A DNA stretch of 64,000 nucleotides from Saccharina japonica. Lineage: Eukaryota > Sar > Phaeophyceae > Laminariales > Laminariaceae. Shown in pieces: positions 1 to 15,000 of this stretch. How positions within the stretch are numbered: the stretch's first letter is position 1; each line of letters starts with the position of its first letter. The notes below the pieces were generated by a model, which saw only the letters and a program-made list of their open reading frames with translations, was not told the origin of the DNA and did no database searches. A program made the position numbers and the translations under genes. The stretch spans positions 389,347-453,346 of the forward strand of contig MEHQ01004066.1 of the NCBI GenBank assembly GCA_008828725.1. Reading direction: 5' to 3'.

Positions 1-3000
1 GTAAACGTACCTCTCTTGTTTTGCCTAGTTTTTAAGCTCCGTACATGATGCCGTGGGGACACTTTTAATTGTGGTTACTTGAGCAGATGCGCAATAATAC
101 ATGTTGGAAGTATACCCGAGATACTCGTACGTAGCGTAATCGTTTCGCGCCAGTTGATGAAAACAAGCTCTCCTACTTCCGTGAGGACCAATCAAGCTTA
201 CAACACTCTAATTTTTTTTCTGATGGCACAGAATGGTTAGCTCTGCTTACACGTTGTGCAGCAACAATGTTCGGTTTGTCAAGTATCTCTTAAAGTAGCT
301 TTTCTCATTTACGTCGTAGTTCCATACGAAAGCAGCAAGCCAGCTCAGACCTTAGACCCCCCTCCCCTCTCTCCCTGTCCTCGTTCGATCGCCGAAGCGT
401 ATCGGCAATTTATGGTTTTGCGTGAAAACATTTGGTCGCATGGCCGGAGGGCAAATCTGTGTCAACCTTGTTGACGTTGGCATATGCGTAAAAATCTCGT
501 GTTACGGTTTGCTTCACTTCCACCTTATTCTCACTCCGATAGTAAATTGGAGTGCTCCCACCCTGTAACGTGCTTAGATGTAAATTACGTACGTACACAT
601 TTCAACAACTTAACCTGACGCAATCGGTTTGTTCGTCTCTACCGGATGTATTTGTTGCTCGCGTTTTGTTCCCAAACGTTTGTGCGCGCACCACAGGTCG
701 AATCCGAAGAGGCGGTCAATCTCGCGCAGCTGAGATCTCTCTTCCCTGACTACCACTCCACCTTCAAAGACCTCACCGTCGACCCTAGCCATCAAGACCA
801 AGACGACGCCGCCGACGACGACGCGCAACCCGCGGATGATGTCGACGCGAGAGTAAGAGCACTCGGTCATCTTTCCGAGAAGGACTTGTCCTCCGTTGTA
901 TCTCGACACGCTCGAATATTCCTGTCATTCTCGAGGCGGAAGCGTGTCAACGCCCGTGCGCTTGCTCGGCGTTGTTCAGCGTCCTCCCTCACAGCCAACA
1001 GCAGTTTCAGCAAAGCGGACATCTGCTCTTCGGATTCGGAGCGGCTTGTTGCCTTTGGTGACTCCTATCGCGCGGCAGTTCTTCTGGCGACGCCGACTGC
1101 TAGGCTACCGGCGTCGCTAGCCATGCCGACTCACAGGGGTGGCGAAGCAAGACTAGTAGGAGTGCCTAGTGGTTTGACAAAGGTGTTGCACCTGGAAAGG
1201 GCTTTTGCCGGGTCGCATTTGCTTGCTGTTGCGGATGCCGCCAGGCTTTGTAAATCTGGAAGAACTTTGCTCGAAGACTTGTCGGTGGCGGAAATGGCGA
1301 CGACTGCAGGAGACCCCAAGAAAAATACTTCAAAGACGGGAAAGGGGAAGGGGGTGGCTTCGTGTAAGGGTGGAGGCGTGTTGGGACTTGGTTGGCTTGC
1401 AGACGGTGAAGCTGGGAACCTGTCTTTGGTGGACCCGTTCAAGAACTTCCATCTGGACTCTGACATCGTTGAGACAAGACTGGCTGATGGTCCGCTAGCG
1501 GCGGTGCTGAGGAGGGTGGCTGGGTTGCTTGAAGAGTTCCCGGGCCACGGTGTTCTCATCCAGGTTCGGTTTGTGCCACTTATTTTGTACTTGCAGAAGT
1601 TCTGTCGAAAAGTGTCCCCGAATACATTTTTGTTGTGTCTTGAGAACCCCATGTTTCAGTTAATAAATCCTTTGTTTATATGGTATGATGGTATATATCC
1701 CATCATATAATATTACAACGTAGTTGGAGGATATGTTGCTTGCGCTCGTCTATCTGCCTCGCCTTTGTCTTTTTTTGCCTCGTCTCACCAGTCACACGTC
1801 GCCTATCTATACCATGAGCCCTTTCCTGCCTTAATACACGTTTTTACTGGAATTCATAGTTTTCAGTCGTCCGGGTGTTCCATGTTTTTGAGAGTTTGTT
1901 ACCACATTTTTGACTTCGCAAAATGCATTATTGACTACAACTCGTACTGCCAGTCTTTAGCCGCAAAGCCGTAATCTAGATCAAAAATATTCAAGCTGAC
2001 GGCACTCTCGTTATTTTTCGCTCGCACTCCCATTGCTACGCTGCTGTCTCTCTCCAGTTGGCGCGCATTGCTGACAGGGTCAGACGGATGCCGCTCCACT
2101 CGCCTCTTGCGGCTGTGCTAGCGGGTGTTGAGCTGACCCTGCGGAAGGCGCAGGACTGGGAGCAGCACGCGCATAGAGGCGTGAGCCTTAAAGAAGAGCT
2201 GAGAACGCTTAGCTCCCTTGTCGTCCGGTGGCGAGCTGTTGAGCTTCAGAGCTGGCCTCAGTTGCTGGACGCCCGAGAACGTTCTTTTGCTGCCAAGGTG
2301 AAAGCATGCAAACGCTGCTATATATAATATGTGTGTGCCAAACACAGACACCCTTTTGGACTCCCACCTTAATATTTAGCGGTGGTGATCGCTCATATTT
2401 CGTTTCATGACGAATGCACGAGGTAGGCACCTTTTTTTTTCATTTCCGGGAGGTTTTATCACTTGCTGACGTAAACGCTCGCTCCCGATTATGCGGCGCG
2501 TATTTGACAGGCCGACCGCTGGTGGCTGCACCTGTACCGGCTGATCACGGGCGACTGGGGAGAAGACCTGCGTGCTTCCAACCCTCTCAAAAACCAAGCG
2601 CCTCCTTCCATGGAGGCCCCGACCTTAGCTCCGGATGAATCGTTGCCTGGCAAACAATTCCCCTCCCCTGATTGGCCAAGCGCGCGTAGGCTGTTCCCGA
2701 ATTGGCTTTGGCTTGGTCTCGTCTCAGAGGAGGGGACGAACACCAAAACTAACTCCTATGAGATTGGAGCCGGCGATTTCGATCATGCTCGAGGTAAGCA
2801 TTATATTATTTTCCGATCGGTTTATCTTGACGTATTGGTACGAGAATACCTGGTACATGCATCTGTGCTACTATTACGGAGGACCATAGTAAATAGGACC
2901 TATCGTATAGTCAAAAACCAATATATTTACCTATTTTTACTAACAATATTTGGTCCTGTTTACTATGGTCCCCCGTAATACTTTGTTTGCGTTCAATTTG

Positions 3001-6000
3001 GTCTTTCACGTGTATTCAGATTTTCTCGGCGATGATATTTGTAGTATTTTCAAAGTCTTCAGACGTACGTTTTGTGTCTGGCGCCTGATATCTCAAATTC
3101 GCGTATTTGTATACCAGGTATGGTTTTGTTGTATGCCAAGTATATTGTCTTTGGAGTGTTTTTCAGCATTGGAGGGTGCAATGAGGAAAATCCTTAATAC
3201 TTGTTTTTCTTCTAGAAAGACTGCACTCTGTGCCTTCTTGGTGAAGATGAAACCCTCACACCGAGCACTCCTCCAAAGCTTTGTTGCTACTCGCCAACCC
3301 CCTAATTATAATGTGCCTATAGAGGTGTAAATCGCCGTGTTTTTTTTATCTAACACCACGTATGTAAGCGTTTTGTAAGGTTGTTGATAATTGCGAAACT
3401 GGTTTTCATGTATGTATAAACATATGCTTTTCGCGCGGGAACTTACCTCTTAGCGTTTAGGTGAGGTTGATAGATTTCAAGTTGCGTTGTATATTCCACC
3501 AGCGAAAAGTTCCTTTCAAATAGGTCCGTAGGTTGAATTACTATGCGTTCTACTACTTTGTGCACATATGCATGCCGTTATTGTTTTGATTTTTTTGGCG
3601 GTAAGACGCGCTTTGTAGTTCGTGTATAAATTCAGGCAAAAGCGTGAGGGACGTTTTTTGGGTTTTGGACAGTGGAGGCGCGTTGATGACACAACAAAAT
3701 GGCGATTATTCGTCCCTGATTTGAATGCTTTTGAGCTCTAATGACCAAAATGGTTTGCTGCAGCCTTCTGCTTTTCTCTGATGTTTATTCTGCGACGCTG
3801 AGCGTTTCTCGTCTGTAGTCCATTGCGTTTTGTATTTCTGTTGCCTAAATACTGTTGCTTTTATACGTCGTATTTGTGTTTGGTGGTTGTGGCTGCAATT
3901 TTTTTTCTTGCATGATATTCATCACGTAGTTCCCCCACTTGCTGTGACCAAACAAGTTGTGTCTGTACCAAGTATAATGTACACAGCTGTTTCTTTTTCG
4001 CACAGTAGTATAGGATTTGCGATGACGATTACACTAAGTATTTCATCGTCACTGACAGCTTGTGTTCTGCACGGCTTGTGATGACAATTACAGAGTTTTC
4101 CCGAGCAATTTCATGCCTGGATAATGCATGCCTGAATCGTTTTCATGTGTACGTTCTGCTCTCGGGCGTTGAAGACTACCCTGTATTTTACGGGGTTCCT
4201 TTTGAGCGATGCAGTAAATAAAATTGCCGCGTTATTTTTGTAGTAGTCTCCTGTGTTTGCATTCTGTGTTTGCATGTTTGTCCTGTTGTGCTGTTGAGGT
4301 TTCTGTGTATTTGGTGGAGAGTGCAGTGATGATTACACAAGTATTTCATCGTCACTGACAGCTCGCGCAAGCAATTGCAACTGCTTCTGATGACAATTAC
4401 AGAGTTTCCTGAGCGCTTTCCACCATAGGTAATTTTTTTTTCTCGACGTTTGTAACAACCGACTGCTTGTTTTTTTTTTTTTTTTTCAGACTTTCGTACT
4501 TGTTATTTGATGGGTCGAGCACAATTGGTTGCTTGAGTCGCACCGCGTCTGTGATTGGTGCTTTTAATCGGTACGTGGCATGTTTTGAACAGCAGGCTCA
4601 TTTGCTAAACACGTTTTATGACGAGAGACGGGTGGCGTCTACTCAACGTATTCCGTCCTTACTCGTTGTGTAAGTACACTACGTACACAAATACTAGTCT
4701 GCTTGTGGTGGATGCGCTGAAGATTACACAAGTATTTCATCGTCACTGACAGTTCGCGCATTCGCGCGGCTTGTGATGACAAATATCAGAGTTTTGCTGA
4801 GCATTCCTCCTGTCTTTTTTTTTACCGGTGCAGTGGAACCGTCGAAACCTCTCCTGCTTTTTTCACGTGTTGTCCAGTGTTATTAGCTGTTGTTTTTTTC
4901 TGTCTAGTTTTCAACCAAAAGTACTTTTTGTGGGGCACACTGTTTTATTGTACTTTTGTCAGATTGAGTTTGTCTGATTAACGCCTGTTTCAACTCCTTG
5001 GTCTCCCCGCAGGCCTTTTCCAACCCTTGGACGACTTCTTGCGCACTTCCAGTGTCGGCGAATTCTTCTCCAGGCTGCAGATGGTCAGAGCTTTCGCCGC
5101 CCATTTACGAGCGGTTTCGGATTCGGAGGTTGTTTCGGCCTCCAATGACGATGGCGCTCTTGAGGGCAGAGATGGAGGGGCGCACGCATTGACAAACGTG
5201 CTGGAAGGATTGTGGCAATACTACGCCCAGGTTAGTTGTAGTCTGTTGTATTATTAATAGTACACGTTGTTCGATCTTATGCGTTTTGTTACAGATTCCT
5301 CTTGGCGTTCGTATTACCTGTATTTTAGCTTTCTGTTTGCTTTCGTATTGTCCGTGTTGCTGTCTCCGTTTCAAAGTAATTTGTACGTGCCTGTTCATTT
5401 TCCACGACAGTCGCGTTTGCCTATTGTAGGATGTGGGGTTGTAAATCGTTGTTTTTTCAAAGAACACGGATGTTGAGGTATATCTAAACCTCGGTGCGGT
5501 TCGTAAAATGATCGTTGTTTCTTGCTTTTTATTCGCATTGTTTTGTTCAATTTTGTTCCAAGTAGTTGATTTAATGATGCGTGTGATGTGTATTTATAAT
5601 ACAAATCTCACTCTGACTCAGAAATGAGAGACAAAATAGCACACTGATGCATCATAATTTATTTTTTCGGACGTTGGAGCTGTGAACGTTGTTCGTTATA
5701 CGGCACTAACAGTATTAGGTTTCGCCTCAGGTTTCTTTGATGTACCATTAATTGGTATATTTTCACATGTATATATATATTTTTTTGGATATACATTAAC
5801 ATTCTGTGTACGTAAATTCTAGTTTATTTAATGATGCGTGTGATGTGTATTTATAATACAAATCTCACTCTGACTCAGAAATGAGAGACAAAATAGCACA
5901 CTGATGCATCATTATTTATTTTTTGTCCGGTAGGTGTCAATGCTGGGCGCTTGTTCATGACCTCGTCATCCTGTCCGTTTTTGCAGATGCCCTACGAGTA

Positions 6001-9000
6001 TGCACATTTCTAAAAGCTGGTACCCCTTTTTGCATGACGTCCCGCTGGTGTTTCGTTATTCGCTCAGTTTTCGGAGGAGGTTTTGGTTGCGAGAGACTTG
6101 GTGCGGAACAGCATCGAGAAAAAGCTTAAGGAAGAGGCAAAGCTGGCAAAGTAAGTCAAGCGCGCAATTTGCGTTCTTCTGTCAGCTCAAATTTGCAAAG
6201 CACGTGCCACGTTTTTTTTTTTCTTCACGTGAATGTCCATCGCCATTTTTTTGTTGATGTACACGATCTCGACCCACTTCATGGAGGTATGTTTGCCAGC
6301 TTCGTTTCGGGGAGCCGAGCTTCGTATGCCTCTCAGTATCGTAAAACATTTTCTACCAGAATTTTCATGATTTTCGCCGGAAACTCGAGATTACAGAGTT
6401 TGCTGCGTAGGTGTAAAAGTTAAGGCAATACTTACGTAGTATGTATGACTAGTACAGGTGCAATCGCGTTTTATAGAAACTTGTTTAACACTGATCACCC
6501 TCTTTTCTTGTCTCATTTGCGGTTTCTTCGTGCGCAATGTGACTTGTCTTGAAGGTGGGACGAGCAGACCTACTACTCTCTTGCAGAGGCATCCCAAAAA
6601 TCTCACACCAAACTGAGCAAGCTAGTTACACAGTACGACGAAGTCTTGGACGTGAGTCGCTGCTGATATTCATAGGGTAAAACACAATCGTCGCTGTTGG
6701 TTTTGGAAGGCAATTATTGTAAATGTCACACCTTTTGGACAATGTTTTGTCATGTAAGCAGTCATACAAGTGCTGTTATTGAGTATCCAATCTCTATTTC
6801 CCGTAGCATACACACGTTTTCTTTATATATTTTCATGGAGTCTCGTGTTTCAACAATACCATCGTATCTTTTGCGGTCTTGGTGCTTGAATGGTATTGGA
6901 GGCCAGGGGTACCGGTATTGTAAACATCAACTGCCGACGTTTTGTGATTGGAGTCGACGGAAAGATAGTTAAGCGCTAGTGAACGTTATCATGATGCATG
7001 ACGCCGACGCTCCGTCTTCGCAACTTGATCAGGTGTCCGTGTCTGAAATCCTCCATCGGGCTTTGGTGGCCGGCATTGGTGAAAGAAAAGAAGGAAACGA
7101 CACGAGCCCCCAGGCTCCATGCACGGAGATCCCGAGCCTATCCGCGATTTTCTCGTTGGTGAAAAAGGTGCATTATAATACGATAGGTTAACTCAGCATT
7201 TTTATTTCTTTTTAAATGCTGGAAGATATCATAAGTCCGTTTTAGACAGCGTCGGATAAACATCCAAGTTGCAGAACACCGTTTTAAAGTGACCCATTAA
7301 CCAATGTTTTATAACTCGCTGTCTATTTTGAGTGCTTTAAGGATGTGTGGCCCGCGCTCGTTGATTACGGTGTTTCTTTTCGGTAGTGATTCCCGCAGGT
7401 CTATCTGCCACAGAGTTCCGCCAAACCATTGGCGCGTTCGTCTGCCATGACCTGCGCAGATAGAAGCTTGCCCGTATTATGATAGGAACCGTGGGGTAAA
7501 GGGGCGGTGGTCACATCGCCTGCCTGTACCCGACGGGCTGAACGCTGGCAACATTTTATACTCAATACATATTTTACTCCTGTTTCCGCAAGTGTTTGGT
7601 TTTATTTTTGTTGCCATTGATACTTCAGGTTAAACAAACGAAAGACTGAAATTAACCCTTTCTTTTTTAACCACCTGTTTCTCGCAGCTAAGGTTTAGCC
7701 AGGTTGCTCAATAACAACTGATTTGACAAGGAGTGTTGTACGATGTTATATTAAACGACCGTGAAGAACGGGCGGTGTTGAGTGGGCTGTGATCCAGATA
7801 ATATCTCATATTTTCAGCAAGGGTGCAAACAGCTTCAGGATAGTGTCGACGAGCACGCTGTCGTTTATAAGTCTCCCTCTCTCCCCCCCCCCCCCCCCCA
7901 CGGATATATGCCTCTGACCCTTGCATTTGAGAAGCATTTGAAAAAAACAGGTCGTTGTGGATGGATGCCCCATTGCGTTAGGGTGCACGATTTCATTTTT
8001 GTCGTGTACGCGTTGGATATTTTTTTCAAGTACGCTTAACGCGTCAGTTACGAACACGCACGTCTCCCCAGACTACGATATAGGCTGACGCCGTTTCCAC
8101 GTACATACATCCGTTGCTTTTATTCACTCGTGTTTTCTAATACTCAAGCCTTTCAAGTGCGTGACGAGCAAGGCTATCTGGGTCATTAGATTGTGACCAG
8201 TATATTGTTACATGTTTAACTGACCAGCTCTCCAATTTGTTCTCAACAGGTGGACTCCGCGTCGGACTTTGTTGACGATGACGACCAAGCCGTCGCCGAA
8301 TCCAACGACACTGCCGGCCGTGAAGACCAGGAAATAGACCTGGTCGAGTCGAAGATGCCCCCACCTTCAACGAAACCCCCGAAACAGCAGCGTCTTCAAG
8401 CGAAGTCGGTCTCTTCTCCGGAGAATTCCCTTCAAATTTTGGACGCCTGCCTTCCTGTGCAACCGGCAGCAGTAGCACCTGATAACGGGTTCGTGTCGAG
8501 CTCTGGCAGTGTCGGGCTGTCACCATGGTTGAGGAATGCTCTATTCGGCGTCGAGCTTGACGGAAATGCCTCATCCGCGGCTCCAATGGCGACCACGTCG
8601 TTAACTTCTCGCATAACTCCGCTGAGCAACCGCATGCGCTCTCTGCTGCTGAAGCGGGTCTACGCCAAGAGGCGGTCTGGGTCCGCGGGGTCGGGGGGAT
8701 GGGCGGATGAGGGCAGACCTGCGGGGTTCCTTGGGTCGGGATTGGGAGAGGAGCTGACTCTTGCGGTGTTCGGTCGTATTCAGGCGTTGAGGGCGAAGAA
8801 CGTTGGCAAGCAGGTGATTTTATGTGTACTGTTTACTATATACGAACGTATTTGCGGTCGTACACCTTATTGGATCAAGCCGAATTTCCGGTCTGAAACC
8901 TAGGAGTTTTTTAATCGTTCCAACTTAACACGTTTTGTTCAGCAATGTCTGTGGTCGCCAGCCATCGCGACACTCACATGATTTTCAAGGATACGTTCTC

Positions 9001-12000
9001 ATGGCAATTATTCACAGGCCTTTTTTTCCCGTCTTTTTTAGTACCTACACTTAAGTGTGTCGCTTTTTGTCTGATGTTTTCTTATGTCTACCCTACAGGT
9101 TAAAAAGCGAGCGGTGCTTGATCTTGTAGGTGGCATGCGCAAACAGGGCCTTCGGTACGCTAAGTCGTCCACTCCACCACAGGCGTCCGACATGCTCCAT
9201 GTTATGGCGCTCGCGAAGCCCTTCTCGGCAGACAGGCTTGCCGGGTTTGATGACGCGTGCGTGCTTGCCGGAGGCGATGGTGGCAAGAGTGCGGCGTCTC
9301 ACGTGGCTGACGTGATGAGGAAGGCGGATAAGTACTGTCTCAGGGGTTTGAGCGAGCTGTCCAGGTTGAGACTTGAGGCCGGAGCTCCGGTATCGAAGGA
9401 TATGACGCGACGGGAGGCTGAGGTGAGCAGGCGAAGTGTTGTACGTGCCTTTTAAGTAGTTGGCGCTGTTTTCGTGAGACAGCTTGAGTAATTTTGTTCA
9501 AGCAAGCATGCTCTCTACGTGTTGGTTATAGGATACACCTTTGAAAAAACGGCAGTCTGTAGTCTGGTTTTCACTATTTGTTTTTTTGCCTTTTTTTATT
9601 TGGACCGAGAGCGCACTATTAATCACTTCTCAAGGCTTGACTATACCCCCACGCCCGAGGAGTTTCATGCCAGTGCCACAGAAACGCCAGGCCCTTTTGG
9701 TTGAGGGCCTGGGCGAATCACTTTGTCCCCGAGCAACGCTATCACAAGGCAGCACGGGGACCATTGTTTTGCCCTACATTTTTTTTTTTTTTTGCTTTCA
9801 CTGTACCCTGTTTGAGGCGATGACCCGAGTTGTGTTGTACAGCAGTAGCCCTTATCGTTTTCGGGGCGTTCAAACCTTTTTACGTAGCAATAAGAAGTTC
9901 GCGCATATTTCAATATTTGCATGCATTTTCAAGTATTTCCGTTGAGGCTTTCTCGGAGTCCCGAGCATAGATTTTGAAAAAAGTTACTTAGTTTTTTACC
10001 TGTTCCTAGTATTAATAGTACTTGTATCAGATACCGGTATTCTTCTTTTTCCTTGCGTTGCCGCAATATCCATGGCTTGTAACTTAGATATTCAGATGCG
10101 TTTTTCATGACCAAATTTGACGTTTCCTTCCCCATAAATGCTACGTAAACGTACCTGTGTTTTCAGCTAATGCGTGGACTGGCAGAGCACTTGGGTCTTC
10201 TGGTTCTTCAGCAAAGAGGTGCCACGGCCGTTCTTGAGTCAGAACTGTGGTCTCTCATCCAGGAGGTCGACGTCGTCCAGTCCCTTACCAAAAACGTTGG
10301 TTCGCCCACAACGTCTGCCTCTGGCGATGATGATGGTGATGGTGGTGCATCTTCGGCATGCGTCAAGCAAGGACTTCCGCCTCAAACGCCGCTGAGATCT
10401 GCGTTGGAAACCCAGCGAGTTGGTTTGCTTAGAGGTGTGGAGGCCATCCGCGAGATCAGATTGTTGGTGAAAGCCGTCATCGGGTCGGACTCGCCATCTG
10501 CCGCTTCCAAGTCAGCAGGTGGAGATGCTGGTATGTGGGGGTTGGCGGCAACGGATGCTGTGACCTCTACAGAGCTTGTCGTTGCGGTGAAGGAGTTGGA
10601 GAAGTCTGTTGTGGAGATGCACGGCCGCCTGGACAGACATCCTTCTCCCGCTTGTTCTGGACCTTCTCGCGACGGCAGCGGTGACATCGAAACGTCGCCT
10701 CTGCTAAACGCCGGAGCTTTGGCGGATGTCGTCACGACTCAAGAAAAGCTGCGGGCGCTTTCCGGCGATGCAACCAAGCTTTCGGAAAGGTTTGCGAACG
10801 TTGTGCCGCCATCGGTCCTCATTCGGGTTGCCACACACTTGGACGGCGTATATTCGTCTGTCCAGTCTGTGCTTTCGGGGAATTCCGTCATGCGCGGCTG
10901 GATGCCGGCTCGGGCTACACCTCTCTCTGTCGCACAAGGCACTGGCGTCATCGAGGTCGATACGTCGGATGCGGTCGGACCTTCACTCGACCAGGAGGTG
11001 AAGGTTGCCGTACATGTCTCGAAGATTGGAAGCCATCTCTCAGAATCGGTGAAGGCGATGCTGCTTTCGGTGCAGGCGCTTTGCCCCCGCAACTCCGAAA
11101 AAGCCTTTTCGACATCCAACGGGGAAGCTGAAGAGGGTTTGCCAAAATCAACCGTTGAGGCTGCCCCGGGGGATGGGCCCGTCACGGAAGACGATCAAGA
11201 GGAGGATGAGTGGTCGACCGGTATCACTCTGTTCGAGGCTCACGCTTCTGCGTTTGATCAAGCCAAGGGGTTAAAGCTTCGGCGGTGCTCTGCGGCGTTG
11301 GCCGCGGCGACGTTGGCCTTGAAGGAGTTCTCTGAAGATGAAGCAGTGAATGGGGCGGGAGGACCATCGGAGGCGACGGCCGAGGCTGGGGAGGCGCTTG
11401 GGAGGCTATCTGGGGAGGTGATGCAGTTAGCTGAGCAAGTGGTTTCTGCTGCGAAGGCCGTCTTAATCGGCATGATCGCTCTTAACAAGGTGAGGTTACA
11501 GCAAGTACTATTATATTTAAAAAAAAAAAAAAATTAAAATTGGTTGGCTTGCTGGGTTGAAGAGTCGCTATTATAGCTTTCGAATGTGTCCGTTGGTGGA
11601 ATGACTGGCCCATGCCTTATTATTGTAACATCTGCACTACATATTAATACCTAATTGCATGTTCGAACACAAATTAACCATAGTGTTAACAAGTGATCAC
11701 CTCGTGCGTTGTCCCCACTTTTATGTCAACGTCATCAGGGAACGTCGAAGCTGCTGTATGTTACTGTGAGGGTGTTCCGCACGTTGCTTTCTAAGGGCCT
11801 ATGCTCGGATGATACCGAGGACGCAGAAGGAGAGGGAGATGGTGACATTGACGGCATGAAGGTGCGTTAGTTTTTTTTCGCCTTTCGGTTGCCGTATTTA
11901 TGGTTACGCTTGTGTTGCCGCTTTTTATTGGTTCTCATCATTTGAACAGTAGTGCATTACTCAAGGTCTGTATTACGGCGTCAAGGACCCAGCGCACAAT

Positions 12001-15000
12001 GCTCTGATGGAGTGCAGGCGGATTTTGTTCCGTTCTCACTTTTTTTGCCGTCAAGTTGATAGAATCGCTTACTGTGTGGCGATTGACGAACCTCCCACCC
12101 ATACTTCAATTCCGATATATCTGCTCTGCTGCAACTTGGCAGTTCGACGATGATGTCGAGGGCACCGGTATGGGAGAAGGAGAGGGCAAGAAAGATGTCA
12201 CCGATCAAATCGAGGACGAAGAGCAGCTTCTTGGCCTGAAGGGAGACGAGCCTGACAAGGACCAAGCTGAAGAGTCCAAAGAACTAGGTAAGATACAACA
12301 GTAATGTAGCGATGCCCTTTTTGTCATTGTTAGTATGTGGATGTTCCGAGCGTTTTTCACGGGCAACATCAATTTTGGTTGTAATTTGTAAGGCTTCCCG
12401 GTTGTATAAATATTTTCATAGCGTTTAAAAATCTGCGGTGATACCAAAACAGAGCAAAACGTAAGTTTCGGTTCAAACCCGACATGGACTCGCAGTACAT
12501 TACAACGTACTTTCGTGTTTGTGGGAGTATACAGTCAAGCAGACAATGTATTGGCTGCCAAGGCTTTTACAGTTCACTTTTTGTCATCGGTGACGCATTT
12601 TTCTTAGGTCAACCGTACCCCAAATTTACTTTTGGCCGATATTGTCAACAGCGACGTACAACAACTTACACCCCTTTGATTGTGTTGAAACGTTTATATA
12701 TACTACAGGCGAAGACGAGCAAGACAACGGCATGGAGATGGAGAACGACTTTGAGGGCGAGATGTTCGACGTTCCGAAGGGGGAGGAGAAAGATCAAGAT
12801 GCCGAGGACGACGCCGAGGAGAAGGAGGAGCTAGACCGCGAGATGGGCGACCTTGGGGACGACGCTGACGTTGTGGACATGAAATTGTGGGATGAGGATG
12901 ATGAAGACGATGATGCCGACGGCAAGGAGCAGGGAGAGGAAAAGTTCGAGTCTGGGTAAGTGAGCTTTGTGTTGTATATCTTGTGAAATCAATCACCCGT
13001 TCCCGCATTCTTTTTGTCTTTGTTAGATGAAGCTAATTTAGAGCGTATTCTTCCACATTCCACTCCCTGTAAGTTCCATAAGTAGTCTTTACGAAGTATG
13101 CGAGCAACATGTGCAAGAAGGTAGAACCACGTCCTGTATCATATCTGAATTTTCACTAGGTCTGATGTCTCGCTGCTTTGGTTGATTCCTTTGTGTTGTA
13201 GGTCTCGCCTGGACGGAGAGAAGCCGGAGGAAGATGAAATCCGCACAAAGGAAGACGGACAAGACGACAAGGATGGAAAAGAGGTGACACTTCGAATAGT
13301 TTCGTGAATAAAAATGAGTTGCATGGCGTTTCTGCAAAACAAGTCTGCTCTCGTCGTCGATAAGCCAATCCTTGACGCCCACCTGTTGATTACTTGAGTT
13401 ATTTTTGTTACTACAGTAGATGGTAACTGACTGCCCCAAGGTTTGTCCGTAAGAGCTGCTTTGTGCTTGGTCATACCAGGTGTGCTGATGTTGTACTATA
13501 CTCATTTCGTTTTTTTCATTTCTGTAGGGAGAGGGAAAAGACGGCAAGGAAGAAGATCCATCAAAAGCGGAGGAAGACAAGGAGAAGCCTGATAAGGACG
13601 GTGGCGACAACCAAACCGCTCAAGACGAAGAAGCAGAGGGGGACGGGGATGGCGGAGACGACGGCGATGAAGGCGAGGGAGAAGGCCCTGTCAACGACGA
13701 TCTCGAGGATAACTACGAAGAGAAACCGCTCGGAGTTGAGGTAAATATTGTTGGGTTTTCTCGGGTCATTTGTTGATTTGCGAAAGGACTGTCGAACTAC
13801 TTGCGCGTCGGTACGATTTTCAAGTGTTGGTGTCTCTTTACGTTTTGGTGACACTGTTCGTCATTTAGAGAGATTGAGCAACATCAGTATGCGTACAAGA
13901 TTTATTTCTTCGGTTTTTAGTGTGATTTCCCGCAGGTCTATCTGCCACAGAGTTCCGCCAAACCATTGGCGCGTTCGTCTGCCATGACCTGCGCAGATAG
14001 AAGCTTGCCCGTATTATGATAGGAACCGTGAGGTAAAAGGGCGGTGGTCACATCGCCTGCCTGTACCCGACGGGCTGAACGCTGGCAATATGTTTTATTT
14101 ACCTTGTGTAGCCCTACGCGTACCTTACACATAACGGATTTGGCGGGTTGTTTTACTCGTTTTTTTCCATGTTTGAGGCCCTCCGTGCTTTATGTACTGC
14201 ACAATGCTGCAAGTACCTTTCGACACTGAGCTCGGCGCGTTGTCGTCGTTTGTAATCAACCTGATGATGAGTATATGGTACTTATTTTCAACGTTTTATA
14301 TTTTAAATACGTCCCCTTTTTTGCGCACGTTGTAGGCACGATCTGGGCTATTTTTTTGAATAACTGGCTAGACTTACGCACCCTGCAATTTTCTATCCTA
14401 ACCTCAAACAAATCATCGTTTTTTGTGCAACACGTTAGGTTCGAGGCGAAGACGAAGCGATGGAGGTTGACGAGGAAGCGCGGGAGGTGGAAGGGCCACA
14501 TGGGGGCGAAGAGGATGGCAAGGACAAGGACGGGGAAGAGGACCTTCCAGACGACCTCAACCTTGACAACGCCGATGATGTACGTATATACAATTATGTA
14601 TTTGACAAACCTTGATCTACGCGTATAAATGCTATCTTTCTTTCGATTCTTGTTTTTTTTCTGTTATTACCATAATAACACTACCTGTGAAAGGCACTAG
14701 AAAAGATTCTTTGGTTTTGAATTTCTTGATTCATGTATTCTTGGCGGGCAGCCTATTGATTCATGGCTTCGCTTATTGTATACTAAAGAACGTTGTTGCA
14801 CATGCGCTGACGTATCTGGTCGCGTCGAACTCTACGGTGATGACGGAGTAATAGAGCTGGACGCGCTTGTCGTTATGTACGTCAATTCACGTCCAATATT
14901 TCTTGTAATAACCTAGGTCCATTCTTTGTTTTTCGCGACACCTGCCCATTTCTCTTACAGGATGATGGCGGCGAGGAGGGTGATGACAAGGACGGCGTGG

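Noticed and set aside
14275..14628. 117-codon ORF covering MDN1 E16 in another frame
   Set aside because: The midasin frame (LPDDLNLD) with matching splice phases is the real one.
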